Below, in pieces: positions 24,201 to 36,216 of a DNA stretch of 64,000 nucleotides (position 1 is its first letter; the number at the start of each line of letters is the position of its first letter). The notes beneath the pieces are model-generated. The model saw only the letters and a list, made by a program, of their open reading frames with translations. It made no database searches and had not been told where the DNA came from. The stretch is taken from positions 39,286 to 103,285 of the forward strand of contig QANZ01038022.1 of the NCBI GenBank assembly GCA_003254925.1. Direction: 5' to 3'. Made by a program: the position numbers and the translations under genes. The DNA comes from Chamaecrista fasciculata. Its lineage: Eukaryota > Streptophyta > Magnoliopsida > Fabales > Fabaceae.

Positions 24201-24525
24201 CGAGGAGAAAACTGCCGGAGAAGCTCAGAATACTGAAGTCACTGAATTGGAAAATGGCAAAGCTGGAAAGAACCAGGATGAATCAGTCGCTGTGATTCAG
24301 GCAAATGGGGAACCCAAACAAGAGAATCCGAATCCGAATGAATCTGTTAAAGAGACAATTGTTCAGCAAGATATATCAGAAACCTATGGAAAGAACACCA
24401 ATGAAGCCGCCGAGGAGCAAGTAAAGAAAGTGGATGAACACACAGTTGACCATGGAAATGTTACTGGTGGTGTTCACAATGAAGCAGCTAAGCAACACCC
24501 ATCACCCCATCCAATAAGCTGCTGA
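21204..24525 (+). CDS. methyl-CpG-binding-domain protein, MBD10/MBD11-like
   Basis: Two exons (21204-21311 and 23623-24525) joined in phase 0 across a 2311-bp intron give 336 residues. The MBD runs from about residue 22 to 95: [55 protein letters not shown] and [20 protein letters not shown]. The last part, with RRSARISEK and the following [10 protein letters not shown] (an AT-hook-like GRK patch and likely nuclear signal), matches the MBD10/MBD11 group. The rest is a long Glu/Lys-rich disordered tail with many Ala, Asn and Gln. Members of this group are nuclear. In Arabidopsis MBD10 and MBD11 bind methyl-CpG poorly, if at all, compared with MBD5/6/7, so binding to methylated DNA should not be assumed. 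The intron contains no recognisable gene. Confidence 0.92.
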
Positions 24526-25158
24526 ATTGTGATGTACTAATAAATCTTAGTTCCCTATCTTTTGTAATGCTGTCTATCCGAGTTGTTTATATATGTGACA
24601 TCCTGGATCAGTGTTTCTTTTGTATGTTCTAAGATTTGGTTTTACTTAGGAAATTAATCATGTATCAGTAGTAGATTAATTAGGCCTAGCTAGGTTTCTC
24701 ATAGTGCAGGTATGTAGTTTGTAGATTTCCTTCCTTGACACATTTGTTAGTCATTTAAATCTTTTGTCTTGGACTTTCTAGTTTGCTCCAATTATGTCTA
24801 TGTTACGTTTCATTCTGACTAGAATTTCGACCCCCAAAACAGTATCTGAATTATAATGACATTCATTATAATTGGCAATTGGTGAGAATAGAGAAAGTTG
24901 TTTTTAGTAAGAATCAAACCGTATTTTTCAGTTGATACTTAAAGATTATACCTATTGAGACGTAGCAAAGTCTTTTTTAATACATGATTCGAAACATTAT
25001 GTTTAAAAAATTCAAAATTCAATTATTTTGATAAACTGAGAAGGTTTCAATTACCCTTATTCTAGAGAAAATGTTACCATGAAAAAGCAAAGTACTAAAT
25101 ATAAATAGAGGATGTCTTATCCTGAAGAAAAAGACCCAGAAAAAAATAGTAGTTAACA
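24526..25158. other. 3' region of the MBD gene; intergenic
   Basis: Follows the stop codon, with AATAAATCTT at 24538-24547 as a possible polyadenylation signal. No other gene or repeat family identified. Confidence 0.45.
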
Positions 25159-25538
25159 GGTGAAAGTGTACTTTTAGTTTCATAACTTTTGCTCAGTTCT
25201 CAATTTGGTTCCATAATTATTTTTGTTGCACTTTTGGTCCCTTATCTTTTGGTTAGGTTGCAGAATTGGTTTTATATTTTTGTAAAAAGTTTCACCGTCA
25301 GTCTCACCTGATTTAAATATATGGGACCAATTCTGCATCTGACTTAAATATATGAGACCAATTCTACAATCTGACCAAAATATGAGACCAATTTTGTAAC
25401 ATGACCCAAAAATATGAGACAAAAAATGTAACACGGGACCAAATCTGCAACTTGAACAAAAGATATGAGATCAAAGTTCAACAAAAAAATTATAGGACCA
25501 AATTGAGACCTTAGTAAAAGTTATGAACACTTTAGGCT
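25159..25538. mobile_element. MULE-type foldback MITE
   Basis: Inverted ends GGTGAAAGTGTACTTTTAG and CACTTTAGGC. Flanks TAGTTAACA and TAGTGAATA match at 7 of 9. Interior repeats AGACCAATTCTGCA motifs. Confidence 0.7.
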
Positions 25539-25919
25539 AGTGAATAAGCATAGTAAAGATGATTGTCCTTTTTCTACGAAAAAAAACAAAAAAGATGATT
25601 GTCCTTTTCTTGTTTAGGCTAGACTTTCTTAATTCCTTTATTTACTTCACTGTCATGTATTCCTTTCTGAAAAAAAATGAATTCAATACTTTGATCATCC
25701 CAGAGATGATCGACCCATACTCAATCGGGGAACCAGCCACGTGCATGCTCAGCTTTTGAGCTTCCAACGTTTTCTAGATCTCATAGAACAAGTTTTATGG
25801 TGTAAAATAATTTCTGTCACATCACCACATCTCTTCTGTGTTTGTTTTAACTAGAAGTCTTACAATTAGAAAACTCTAAACCCAAGATTGCTTGGATGTA
25901 TGTGTACACCATGTATATA

Positions 25920-26098
25920 TCTTATCTTATATGGTTCCACCTCTTTCTGGTCGTCCACATTTTAAAATTATAGTACAAAATTAATAATAAGAGGAAAATT
26001 ATTATTTGATCCCTTCTTTTTTACTGAGTTAACAATTTAGTCCCTCATTTATTTTACATGCATATTTGCGTGCCCGTTAGGGCACGCAAAGCCTCTAG
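25920..26098 (+). mobile_element. short non-autonomous Helitron
   Basis: Begins TCTTATCTTATATGGTTCC after A and ends in CTAG before T. Seven bases before CTAG is a perfect hairpin: stem GCGTGCCC (26068-26075), loop GTTA, stem GGGCACGC (26080-26087). This is the diagnostic Helitron 3' end. It is 179 bp, like the copy at 45984. No RepHel ORF. Confidence 0.85.
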
Positions 26099-26111
26099 TA
26101 TATATATATAT

Positions 26112-26620
26112 TTCAAAGGTCCTCATGTATGTTTTAATGGTGATTTTGATTAATTATATTTCAAAATATTTAAATTGTTCTTAAATATTAACAAAATATT
26201 TTATTTTAATGTCAAACTATTGAATATGACTCGTTTCAAGTTTAAACGTGACGAGTTTAGAGCTACGTATTGTTCTCAAAGAGTACTTTCTCTATTCAGT
26301 TGGGATTCTCCGCAAACGAGATCAAATCGGTCAGAAAAGTAGACCGCTCGTTTCATGATTGAACAAATAAAATTGATCATATATCTTTCATTTCATATTC
26401 GAATGGGACGAATTTAGAGCTACGAACTCCTCTTAACAAATTTTTTGAACTTGAAATGAGATACGAGAGAAATATGACAAAATTCAATAGTTTTGGACTA
26501 AAATAAAATATTTTGCCAACATTTAAGAATTAAGATCTATTTAAACATTTTGAGACATAAATGACCAAAATAAATATTAAGGTATACATTATTTAATTAG
26601 GACTAAAATGATCCTTTCAC
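26112..26620. mobile_element. foldback element of the 32638 family, left end truncated
   Basis: Interior CTCGTTTCAAGTTTAAACGT, GAGTTTAGAGCTACGTATTG and inverted matches are as in the 32638-33144 copy. Right end TTTAGTCCT...CACC type. The left end abuts the Helitron. Confidence 0.55.
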
Positions 26621-26758
26621 CTATATATTATATAAAAGGAATACATTAACATTTTAGTCCAAAAATTATATGTGCACTTTTATTTTTAATCTCATATGTT
26701 TTTTTAAATATATTTGATTTTAAATCAAAAAATTTATGACTCATTATAAATTAATCTA

Positions 26759-28384
26759 GGCTTAAGTGCACTTTTGGTCCCAATACTATGACTAAGGTTT
26801 CAATTTGGTCCCATAACTATTTTTGTTGCAGATTTGGTCCCAAACCTTCGCAAAAAGTTTCACCGTTAGTCCTCTGTTCAATTCCGTCCAATTTTCTCCG
26901 TTAAATGTGACGTGGCATGCTGACTGGGATGCTGACGTGGCAAAATCAAATGAGATGGACCTGATTTAATTACACTTTAATACCAAAAGTTTATGATCTT
27001 TATCAAAATAGTCCTTAGAACCTCAAAAGACAAATGAGCATCTATGATTTATCAAAAAACCCCTATATTCAACTACAATTTTCATTCAAGTACACTACAA
27101 ACAAATCAAAACTCCCAAATTTTTCCAAAATCAAGCCCCACAAACCAAATTTATCCCATTATTTTCGATTCCTCCTCTTTTTCATCATTTTCATTCATTT
27201 TAGTCTCAAATCCTCAAAATAAAATTGTAAAGTGTCCCAAAACTCTTCCAAACATTCCAATTTAGTCCTTAAAAATATTAAAAACNNNNNNNNNNNNNNN
27301 NNNNNNNNNNNNNNNNNNNNNNNNNNNNNNNNNNNNNNNNNNNNNNNNNNNNNNNNNNNNNNNNNNNNNNNNNNNNNNNNNNNNNNNNNNNNNNNNNNNN
27401 NNNNNNNNNNNNNNNNNNNNNNNNNNNNNNNNNNNNNNNNNNNNNNNNNNNNNNNNNNNNNNNNNNNNNNNNNNNNNNNNNNNNNNNNNNNNNNNNNNNN
27501 NNNNNNNNNNNNNNNNNNNNNNNNNNNNNNNNNNNNNNNNNNNNNNNNNNNNNNNNNNNNNNNNNNNNNNNNNNNNNNNNNNNNNNNNNNNNNNNNNNNN
27601 NNNNNNNNNNNNNNNNNNNNNNNNNNNNNNNNNNNNNNNNNNNNNNNNNNNNNNNNNNNNNNNNNNNNNNNNNNNNNNNNNNNNNNNNNNNNNNNNNNNN
27701 NNNNNNNNNNNNNNNNNNNNNNNNNNNNNNNNNNNNNNNNNNNNNNNNNNNNNNNNNNNNNNNNNNNNNNNNNNNNNNNNNNNNNNNNNNNNNNNNNNNN
27801 NNNNNNNNNNNNNNNNNNNNNNNNNNNNNNNNNNNNNNNNNNNNNNNNNNNNNNNNNNNNNNNNNNNNNNNNNNNNNNNNNNNNNNNNNNNNNNNNNNNN
27901 NNNNNNNNNNNNNNNNNNNNNNNNNNNNNNNNNNNNNNNNNNNNNNNNNNNNNNNNNNNNNNNNNNNNNNNNNNNNNNNNNNNNNNNNNNNNNNNNNNNN
28001 NNNNNNNNNNNNNNNNNNNNNNNNNNNNNNNNNNNNNNNNNNNNNNNNNNNNNNNNNNNNNNNNNNNNNNNNNNNNNNNNNNNNNNNNNNNNNNNNNNNN
28101 NNNNNNNNNNNNNNNNNNNNNNNNNNNNNNNNNNNNNNNAGTCCAGAGAAGTTATGAAATGTTACATATTGATCCTAACTTACTCCATCTCATTTGATTT
28201 TGCCACGTCAGCATCCCAGTCAGCATGCCACGTCACATTTAACGGAGAAAATTGGACGGAATTGAACAGAGGACTAACGGTGAAACTTTTTGCGAAGGTT
28301 TGGGACCAAATCTGCAACAAAAATAGTTATGGGACCAAATTGAAACCTTAGTCATAGTATTGGGACCAAAAGTGCACTTAAGCC
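26759..28384 (+). mobile_element. second long-TIR MULE of the 19150 family, with different interior
   Basis: Starts GGCTTAAGTGCACTTTTGGT like the 19150 element, and ends with its inverted complement. A 9-bp duplication ATTAATCTA flanks it (26750-26758 and 28385-28393), exact. The left repeat aligns with the other element only to about 26960, whereas the right repeat continues to 28140. The interior includes an 854-base gap and an AT-rich stretch, not the OCTOPUS sequence. Confidence 0.85.
27286..28139. other. assembly gap (N run)
   Basis: An 854-base run of N. It lies wholly in the interior of the 26759-28384 element, so its cargo is unknown. Confidence 1.
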
Positions 28385-28393
28385 ATTAATCTA

Positions 28394-29539
28394 TATACGA
28401 ATACTCTATTATAAATACAACTCAGACTTCGTAGGAATTAAAATATAATGAACTATGGATTTTTAGAGATTGAATCAAATATTTGAAAAATCTACAATTA
28501 GTGACTATATAATTCAAGGACTAAATTGATTGTTTGACCTGTATGAAAGTATTAAATCCACTAGAGTGAATATAACAATTAGTTTCTGAATAATACACAA
28601 ATTGATATCTAACGTTTTGAAAATTCAGTTTATATATTTTAATCCTTCGTCTTGGAATCAATATCTCTAGTCCCTTCATCTTATTTTTTAAACACTAACT
28701 TTTAGAGATACATAATCAATTTTAAAAATAAAACTTCAAGAATTTATATGTTTATTTTAACATATATATATATATATATACTTGAAGCAGCACAAGGTTG
28801 TTCTTTGAGAACGTTATACTCTGCTGGGAAGTTTGAGAGGGCTGTTTACCCATAAGGCCAAGAAAGGTATTGATGAACCGTTTATTAGTACTTGGTGTGT
28901 AGGTGACCCTCCATATTGGAAAAAAAAGAAGAGAAATTATATTTTTTAGTCTTTAAATTTATCTCAAAATTATGATTTAATTCTTAAATATTAAAAATAT
29001 ATTTTTTTAGTCCTTAATTTTTTTTTTATAAATATTAACTATTTAGCTCCTACAAATAATATCTCAAAGATTAAATAGTTGACATTCTGTAAATAAATGA
29101 AGAGTCCAAAAGTGTATTTCAGTATCAAGGGATTAAATTGCAATTGTATATAAATTCAGGGACTAAAAAATAGATTAACTTGAAAAAGACATTACTAGAA
29201 AAGGAAAAAAAGTGTACTTTAAGAAGCATAGGAAAAAAGGGTCAAGAAAGGAAGAATCTATTCTAAGCCCCAGAAAGACATAAATCCTGTTTCTCAGATC
29301 ATCTTTGGTTTGAGTTTAAGAATCTTCCCTCAAATATTTTCTCTCAACCTTGTTCTTTGGAGTAAGGCTAAGAATCTTGGTTGTATGTCATGTCTGGAGG
29401 AAAAGTATTGCATCATCCCAAGACTATGTCATGTCTCTTATGTTTACTTCCCTAATTACGTTACCTTCATTATTGAATTACATAATACAGGGCTCTACCC
29501 ACATCCTTTCCACCATTGGAATGCTCTTAATTTCTTAAT
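28394..29539. other. intergenic and promoter region of the glucanase gene
   Basis: Contains the foldback at 28945-29183, and a less repetitive stretch, 28785-28930, with no supported gene. A TTTCC/CTT-rich leader precedes the ATG. Confidence 0.4.
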
Positions 29540-31477
29540 ATGCAAAATTCACAAATCATGTTCTCTTCTTTCTTTCTTTGGCTTCTTTTTCTCCTCACCT
29601 TCTCTGTCATAACTTCCCATGGTATGTATTCACCTCTTCTAAAATTCATCATCTTCCTCATATTTTAATTACTTGGTGAATGTATGTGTTCCATAAATAA
29701 TGACATTGAGCTAATGTATATGTGCTTGTTAGTTGTTTGATATAATGCTACTATGAAATGTATCATGTATAGATAAATTCAAGTCCATTTTATGCATACT
29801 GATGAATCATGTTTGGGCCAAGGGCACGTAACCGTTCAATAGTTGAGGTAATATATAATAGAGTATCTACAAAAATGTTTCAAAGGGAGTGTACTCTGTG
29901 AAGCACCTCTGATCTCTGATGATAAAGTCAGTAATCAAGTATGAATATACATAATAGGGATATTAAGAGTTTCGGAGTTACGTACCTTTAAAGTATGTGA
30001 TTGTTGAGTACTTATAGATTTATGATTCGAGAAAGGCTTCATCGATATATATATATATATATAGAGTTATGATTATCACCCTAAGCATTGGGGGTCAGCT
30101 TGGATAGTATCACATAGTGTATGTAATCTTTATTTTTTAAGCTAATGTGTCTGTGCTTGTTAGTTGCTTGATATGATGCTACTATGAAATGTATCACATA
30201 GATAAATTGAAGTCCTTTTCATGCATAGTGTTTGTAATATTGATTTTTCTAACCTGGCTTTAAACTTTCATGTCATGCAGTTTTAGGGGACAAAGCATTT
30301 ACAGGAACATATGGAGTAAACTATGGTAGGATTGCAGACAATCTGCCTTCCCCTCACAGCGTGGTCACGCTGCTAAAAGCCGCGAAAATCAAGAACATCA
30401 GAATCTATGACGCTGATCATAGTGTCCTCAGTGCCTTCAAAGGGTCTGGGATTGAGATTGTGGTTGGACTTGGCAATGAGTTCTTGAAAGACATCAGTGT
30501 AGGTGAAGATAGAGCCATGGATTGGCTCAAAGAAAACGTGCAGCCATTTCTTCCGGGGACTAAAATCCGAGGAATCGCCGTGGGAAATGAAATCCTAGGA
30601 GGCACAGATATGGAATTATGGGAAGTTCTTCTTCCTGCAGCAAAAAATGTATATAGTGCTCTTCAGAGGCTTCATCTAACTAATGTTATTCAGGTTTCAA
30701 GCCCACATTCTGAGGCTGTATTTGCAAATTCATACCCTCCATCTTCATGCACTTTCAGAGAAGATGTGGCTCCATTCATGAGGCCTCTTTTGCAATTCTT
30801 CTCACAAATTGGATCTCCTTTCTTCATAAATGCATACCCTTTTCTTGCATACAAGAATGACCCTGAGCATATTGACCTTAACTATGCTCTCTTCAAGAAA
30901 AGTCATGGGATTTATGATGCAAAGACAAAATTGCACTATGACAATATGTTTGATGCTATGGTTGATGCAGCCTATGCTGCCTTGGACAAGGCAGGGTATG
31001 ACAAGATGGAGGTTGTTGTCTCGGAAACCGGCTGGGCTTCCAAGGGCGACGAGAATGAAGCCGGAGCAACCGTGGAGAATGCAAGGACTTACAATAAAAA
31101 TATCAGAAAGAGGCTGCTGAAAAAGAAAGGGACTCCTTATAGGCCAAAGCTTAAGGTTAGAGCTTATATCTTTGCTTTGTTCAATGAGAATTTGAAGCCT
31201 GGTCCAACCTCAGAGAGAAATTTCGGGTTATTTAAGCCTGATGGAAGCATTGCCTATGATATTGGCTTCACTGGCCTTGTCTCTTCAGCAACCCCATCTA
31301 CTCTTTCCTTCAAGGTATATAGCTTTCTGTTATCACTATATATATAGGTAGATCCAAATGATGTCATTTCACCTTTCAAATTTTAAATTTGATTTCTCAC
31401 TCTGAATGGCGTCAACTGCCTTACCAAGCTAGAAAAATTTCAAAGCTATTTGAAGTAATTGGGTATACTAACTGGGA

Positions 31478-31512
<35 letters not shown>

Positions 31513-32281
31513 TGTGGTGAGAATCTATTACAGACATATTGGCTTTCAATAGTTTAACATGATGAAACTTAGAACTTCAGTTATCTTTTTCAAAGTGTTT
31601 CCTGGGAAAAGTTTCTTTTCATGGTCTCCCTTTTGTATTGGTTTTACTGCCTGCTGTTAGTGGAAGTTTAGGATCACTCTTCAGATTTTTTAGTACTTTG
31701 TTTCATATTCCTTAGCAGCCATAATACATTAGTACTATATTTAATTGATATAAATAGATACAATCTATGGAAATTTGCATAAGAATGTTGTATAAGAATG
31801 AAGAACACACAGAGCAATATGGCTAATGTTGAGGAAACGTCCTTGAATTTGTCTCAAAGCAACAATTTAGTCACTAGATATTGAAAATATACTTTTTAGC
31901 CCCTGATTTTTTTTTTTTTTATAAATGTTGATTATTTAGTCTCTCAAACATTGTACTAAATAGTTGCTGTTTGTAAAAAAAATCATGGATCAAAAAGTGT
32001 ATTTCTCATATTCAGGGACTAAATCATAAATTTGAGACAAATTTAAGGACTAAAAAGTAAATTTTCTACTCTATTTTTATATCAGAATGAGCTATACAAA
32101 ATTTTCTTTAATGGGTAAATTTTCTTGGTGCTGTCATTTATATATGCATATGTGTGTTTATTTATACTCTTCCCTGTTTTTAAGCTCTAACATCCATCAT
32201 GTTTTGCAGGGTAATAATGGAGGCTCATACATGTTGATTTTCACAAGTTGTGCTGCAATTCTTCTACTTCTGGCATTATAA
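29540..32281 (+). CDS. GPI-anchored glucan endo-1,3-beta-glucosidase (GH17)
   Basis: Three exons (29540-29621, 30281-31314, 32210-32281) give 395 residues. A signal peptide (FLWLLFLLTFSVITSHG) precedes the GH17 start GTYGVNYGRIADNLPSP. The catalytic acid/base is Glu131 in GIAVGNEILGG, and the nucleophile is Glu276 in VVVSETGWAS; both motifs are intact. The last exon encodes a Gly/Asn linker and a hydrophobic tail (MLIFTSCAAILLLLAL), the form of a GPI-attachment signal. There is no CBM43/X8 module. The enzyme should cut callose at the outer face of the plasma membrane; Arabidopsis relatives such as At5g42100 and At2g27500 act at plasmodesmata, and by analogy this may too. Intron 1 contains a 90-base duplicated segment. 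Intron 2 contains a foldback element. Confidence 0.93.
31838..32072. mobile_element. foldback repeat in intron 2 of the glucanase gene
   Basis: Left TTGTCTCAAAGCAACAATTT and right AATCATAAATTTGAGACAA are inverted, as are the inner TTTTTAGCCCCTGA and ATCAAAAAGTGTATTT parts. A related copy lies at about 28945-29183. Both are AT-rich with no coding sequence. Confidence 0.55.
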
Positions 32282-32637
32282 TATAACAGATCAGATCAAA
32301 GACTGAACATAGTTGTTATATCTGATCTTTAAGTATAAGCATTAATCAGCAATCAACCTTCTAATTCTTTTGTATTAACCCTCCTCACAAGTTACAACAA
32401 TCTTGTTATATTTGATGATCAAACTGTTTTTTTTATTCTTCACATTTCGGCACTGTACTGTTAATCATTTCTCTTGAAGTTATGTATCTTTTGTTTCTCC
32501 ACAATATAAAAAGGCAATAACTTGCTACAGCTTAATAATAAAATCAATCATTGGCCTTTACTTAACAATTTATGGTTTTTTTATGACTATAATAACTCAT
32601 CTATCTATCCGTTTTAGTTTAGGCAGAAAATAATCTT

Positions 32638-33144
32638 GGTCAAAGGGTCATTTTGGTCCTAAGTGTATACCTTAATGTTCTTTTTAGTCCATTATGTTTC
32701 AAAATGTTCAAATTGGTCCTAAATGTTTCATTTTGCTCCTAAATATTGGTAAAATATTTTCATTTTGGTCTCAGATTACTGAATTTGGTCATATTTCTCT
32801 CGTCTCTCATTTCAAATTCAAAGGACTTGTTAAGAGGAACTCATAGCTCTAAATTCGTCGCATTCGAATTTGAAACAAGAGAGATATGATCAACTTTGCT
32901 TCTTTGACCATGAAACGAACAATCCACTTTTAGGATTGATTTGACCTCGTTTAATGACGGCCCCAACTGGATAGATAAAGTACACTTTGATAAGAACAAT
33001 ACGTAGCTCTAAACTCGTCACATTTGAACTTGAAACAAACCATACTCAATAGTTTGTGACCAAAATGAAATATTTTGCCAACATTTAGAACCAAGCATTT
33101 GAAATATTAGGGCATACATTTAGTACCAAAATGACCCTTTGACC
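32638..33144. mobile_element. foldback MULE element, exact 9-bp target duplication
   Basis: Starts GGTCAAAGGGTCATTTTGGT and ends ACCAAAATGACCCTTTGACC. AATAATCTT is on both sides (32629-32637 and 33145-33153). Inner motifs include inverted 'aaattcgtcgcattcgaattt' and 'aactcgtcacatttgaactt'. Confidence 0.85.
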
Positions 33145-33574
33145 AATAATCTTTGTTGAGTTAAAAAGTTTTATAGTAGAGATAAAGCTCTCCCAATAAA
33201 AATATTTCTAACATGACTTCAACTTGAAACCTTACTAGTAGGGATTATAGTATATACCACTTCAACCAATATTTCTAAAATTTTTCAGCTAAACCAAATG
33301 ATCTAAATAAAAGGTTTTGACCATTATTGTGTGAGTGGCTGTGGTGCATCCATATTTTCATTCCAATGAGTTTAGACTTTGGAGGGTCTATTTTGACATT
33401 AAAAATGGAAAACTAAGAAAACAGAGTTAAGGGACTTTCTCTTTGGTCCCACGTACAGAGAAAATAAGCATGATGCCAAAAAATAGCCAAAAGTAAAGGA
33501 AGCATGTTTATGTCAAGTTGTTAACGGCTAACGAGAAGGTCAGTTAAACTAAAAAAGGAAGCATGTTTATGTCA

Positions 33575-33846
33575 AAACAACAATCACATCCAAACACACT
33601 TTTATTATAATCAAATCACACCTTACTTTTTCTAACTTTTTCTTCCATTTATACCCCTATACAATTTATCAATTTCCTTACTTTTTATCCACCTACCACA
33701 ATCATTACATACCCATTTTAATAATTTCACACCAAATAATCAACAATCATCCAAACACCACTACAAAAATAATCAAATTTAATTATAATCAAACCATGAT
33801 TATAATCAAAACAAATTTTAAAAAAAAAACGGAAACGAACTGACCC
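33575..33846. mobile_element. MITE related to the left part of 57474-59016
   Basis: ATTATAATCAAATCACACC and TATAATCAAACCATGATTATA flank a stretch with CCTATACAATTTATCAATTT. The end GAAACGAACTGACCC is the inverted form of the left end of the 57474 element. No ORF. Confidence 0.5.
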
Positions 33847-34341
33847 AAAGTATGAAAACAAGTTTCTTTTTTTTTTTTCAGAACAATGGTTAGTGCAATA
33901 GTACTATGAAGAATAATTAGAAAGTAAAAAAATAATAATAACTTCAAAAAAAAATTGACAAAGACGCTTAAATTTAGTTTTATTTTTTACTTTTAAAGGA
34001 AAGAAAACGGCTTTTCAAACAGGGAAGAAGATTGGAGAAATTAAGAAATAAATAGATTAATTAACCATAAAAATTCATTTTATAATTTGGACAAGTCTCC
34101 ATCCATCCATATGAATTTATGAGTGGCGTACCCATTCAACTGCGGTCATTTGAATAAATATGTCTACTTAATTTTCAGAGTGGCATAGAAATTAATTGCT
34201 AAACAGACTAAGCATTTTCTAGTTTCTACCAAATTTTCTGTCTGTTTTGATTTTTTCAAATATAACAGTATATCCATCGGCATCAATATGATAGTTCATG
34301 AGTAAAAATTTCTCTAAAACTTTGCTATGTTTGGGTGCTTT

Positions 34342-35246
34342 TGGTCGATCAAAATTATTGAATTAAAAAATTAAAAAAGAAAAAGAAAAAAATCACCCAC
34401 TTTACTCTAACCCACGTTCTCTTACCCCCAAACAAGTTACTTTTGATTTTCATTAATGATAAACTGGAAAATGACTGGCACTTACCTAGTTCACCGGAGA
34501 GGGCTGCAAGAGCCAAGACTTGAGCAAAGACCTGCAAAAGCTTCACAGGGGGGCCCTGCGAAGTGTACTCCGACGCTCAAGTTAGTAAGAGAGTAATCAG
34601 GGAGTAAGAGAGTTTGAGTGTAAGAAGTAGCTAACCTTGAACTGGTGAAATGGGCTCTATTTATAGAGCAGGGAGGAGAGAGGTGGTCAGCGTGCGGGGC
34701 GGACCACGTAGTTGGACACGATCTCCACCAGCGAAGATGGTGGAGGCCGAGATTTGCGGAGCAAGGCAATCGTGGGTGATTGCGCGTTGTGTTTCTAGGC
34801 GGGCGCCTAGAGACTGGAGATCGTGAGTGAGCTGGTTCGCAGCCCACGATCTCTCGTAGCGTGGATTACGGAGCAGGGTGATCGTGGATGGCCACGTGTC
34901 ATTTTGGGGGACGGGCGCCAAGACCCAGGATGGATCATGACCGCCCCTAGGTGTGTTTAGGGCGCCCGATTGACTCGAGGGCGTCTCGCAAGGCGCGGAG
35001 GGGAGAAGAGGCCCGGTGCGAGGGCCGTTTAGGCGTACGCCCAAATAGTGATGTATCAATTAATATTTTAAACTCCATAAAAAAAGGTAAATTACACTTT
35101 GGTACCTTATGGTTTGGTCATATTTCACTTTAGTACCTCATAATTTAAAAAGTGACACTTTGGTACTCTGTGATATTCTCTCTTAAAAAATTATTTTTAA
35201 ATAATTTTATATTTTACATATATAGATAAATTACGCAAAGCCTCTA
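34342..35246 (+). mobile_element. Helitron fragment interrupted by a solo LTR
   Basis: Left and right parts align with the 1682 copy either side of 'ATTAA' (GTTACTTTTGATTTTC, then TATTTTAAACTCC). The left end is cut at GGTCGATCAAAATTATTG. The 3' end AAAGCCTCTATTAA lacks CTAG and the hairpin. The LTR occupies 34457-35058. Confidence 0.65.
34457..35058 (-). mobile_element. solo LTR, 602 bp
   Basis: Begins TGATAAACTGG and ends GTGATGTATCA, so TG...CA with a TGATA/TATCA inverted end. The 5 bases ATTAA occur at 34452-34456 and 35059-35063. On the minus strand a TATAAATAG (about 34658-34666) is followed by the TTGAGCGTCGGAGTACAC motif typical of gypsy-type LTR ends. The interior is missing, so it arose by LTR-LTR recombination. 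Confidence 0.8.
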
Positions 35247-36092
35247 TTAACTCTATATGCCTATCAAAATGATTTGATAAAAAAAAAATCAATGATTATG
35301 GATTTCTTATATTGCATAATCGCATTTAAAAATTTCCTATCCATTGTCTTTGCGACTTCATGAAAACTAACTTGCCAAGTTAATTAGAGAAAAATAAGTG
35401 AAGTTTGTTGAATTGAGCACTTAACATTAGGTAAAAAATTGTAGCTATTAGTTATGGGCTAATGGCACAATTCTTTTTATTTAACCTTATAATAGAGCAT
35501 ACGCTTAACAATTATAGTTCTCTCCTCTAGCAATTGTTTGTCATAGGATAATTGTTGTCACATCTAGATTGTTCTCTCCTTTAGCAATTGTCGTGTTGGA
35601 AATTAAACCCATAACTTTTATGGTTGGCCAAAAGTTATAAGCTGCAAAATTCTATTTACTTAACTCACTATAAAGCAGACGACATTTAAACTTTATGATT
35701 CAACTATAACTTAACTTCATACTCAAACATTTGTCATAGAGTAACAATTATTGTCACATCTAGACCAACAAAGTTTTTGAAATTAGAGAGACATTAGAAA
35801 ATATCTCAGTATTTATTTTAGTGATTATAAGAATTTCACCTATGGTTTGACCTTGAAGAAACTAGGGCCTATATGTCACAAGTTGATGTGTTGTATGATT
35901 ACCGTAATGAATTAGGGGTCCTACATGGTAGGTATATTGCAAAGACATACGTATAATTATAAATGTGTGGTAAAAGGTCATGAGTGGCGTCCATAAAGCA
36001 TTAACGTCTCCATTGGTGTGGACTACTTCTCTATAAGTTGTATATATAATTAACGTGTTGAAAAGTATTACTATTACACACAAAACTCACTC
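35247..36092. other. upstream region of the first phytocyanin gene
   Basis: AT-rich, with short direct repeats (TCTAGATTGTTC, TTCTCTCCT) near 35518-35580. No supported gene. Confidence 0.4.
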
Positions 36093-36100
36093 TATTTATA
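36093..36100 (+). promoter_or_regulatory. putative TATA box of the first phytocyanin gene
   Basis: TATTTATA lies about 120 bases before the ATG at 36217, followed by a CT-rich leader with a (CA)n run. Consistent with plant promoter spacing only. Confidence 0.4.
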
Positions 36101-36216
36101 CCCTCCATTTCTTCTATACTTCTTCACTCATATCCTTTCTCATTTTCTATAGTTCTCTCACACACACACATATATAATAGTTATAGATTGAAATTATATA
36201 GCAAATATATAAGACG

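Noticed and set aside
27232..28197. A 321-codon open frame
   Set aside because: It runs through the assembly gap, and its short real ends are the right TIR and AT-rich sequence; it is not a gene.
34491..35059. Two minus-strand frames with Pro/Arg-rich sequence
   Set aside because: They lie wholly within the solo LTR and have no domain.
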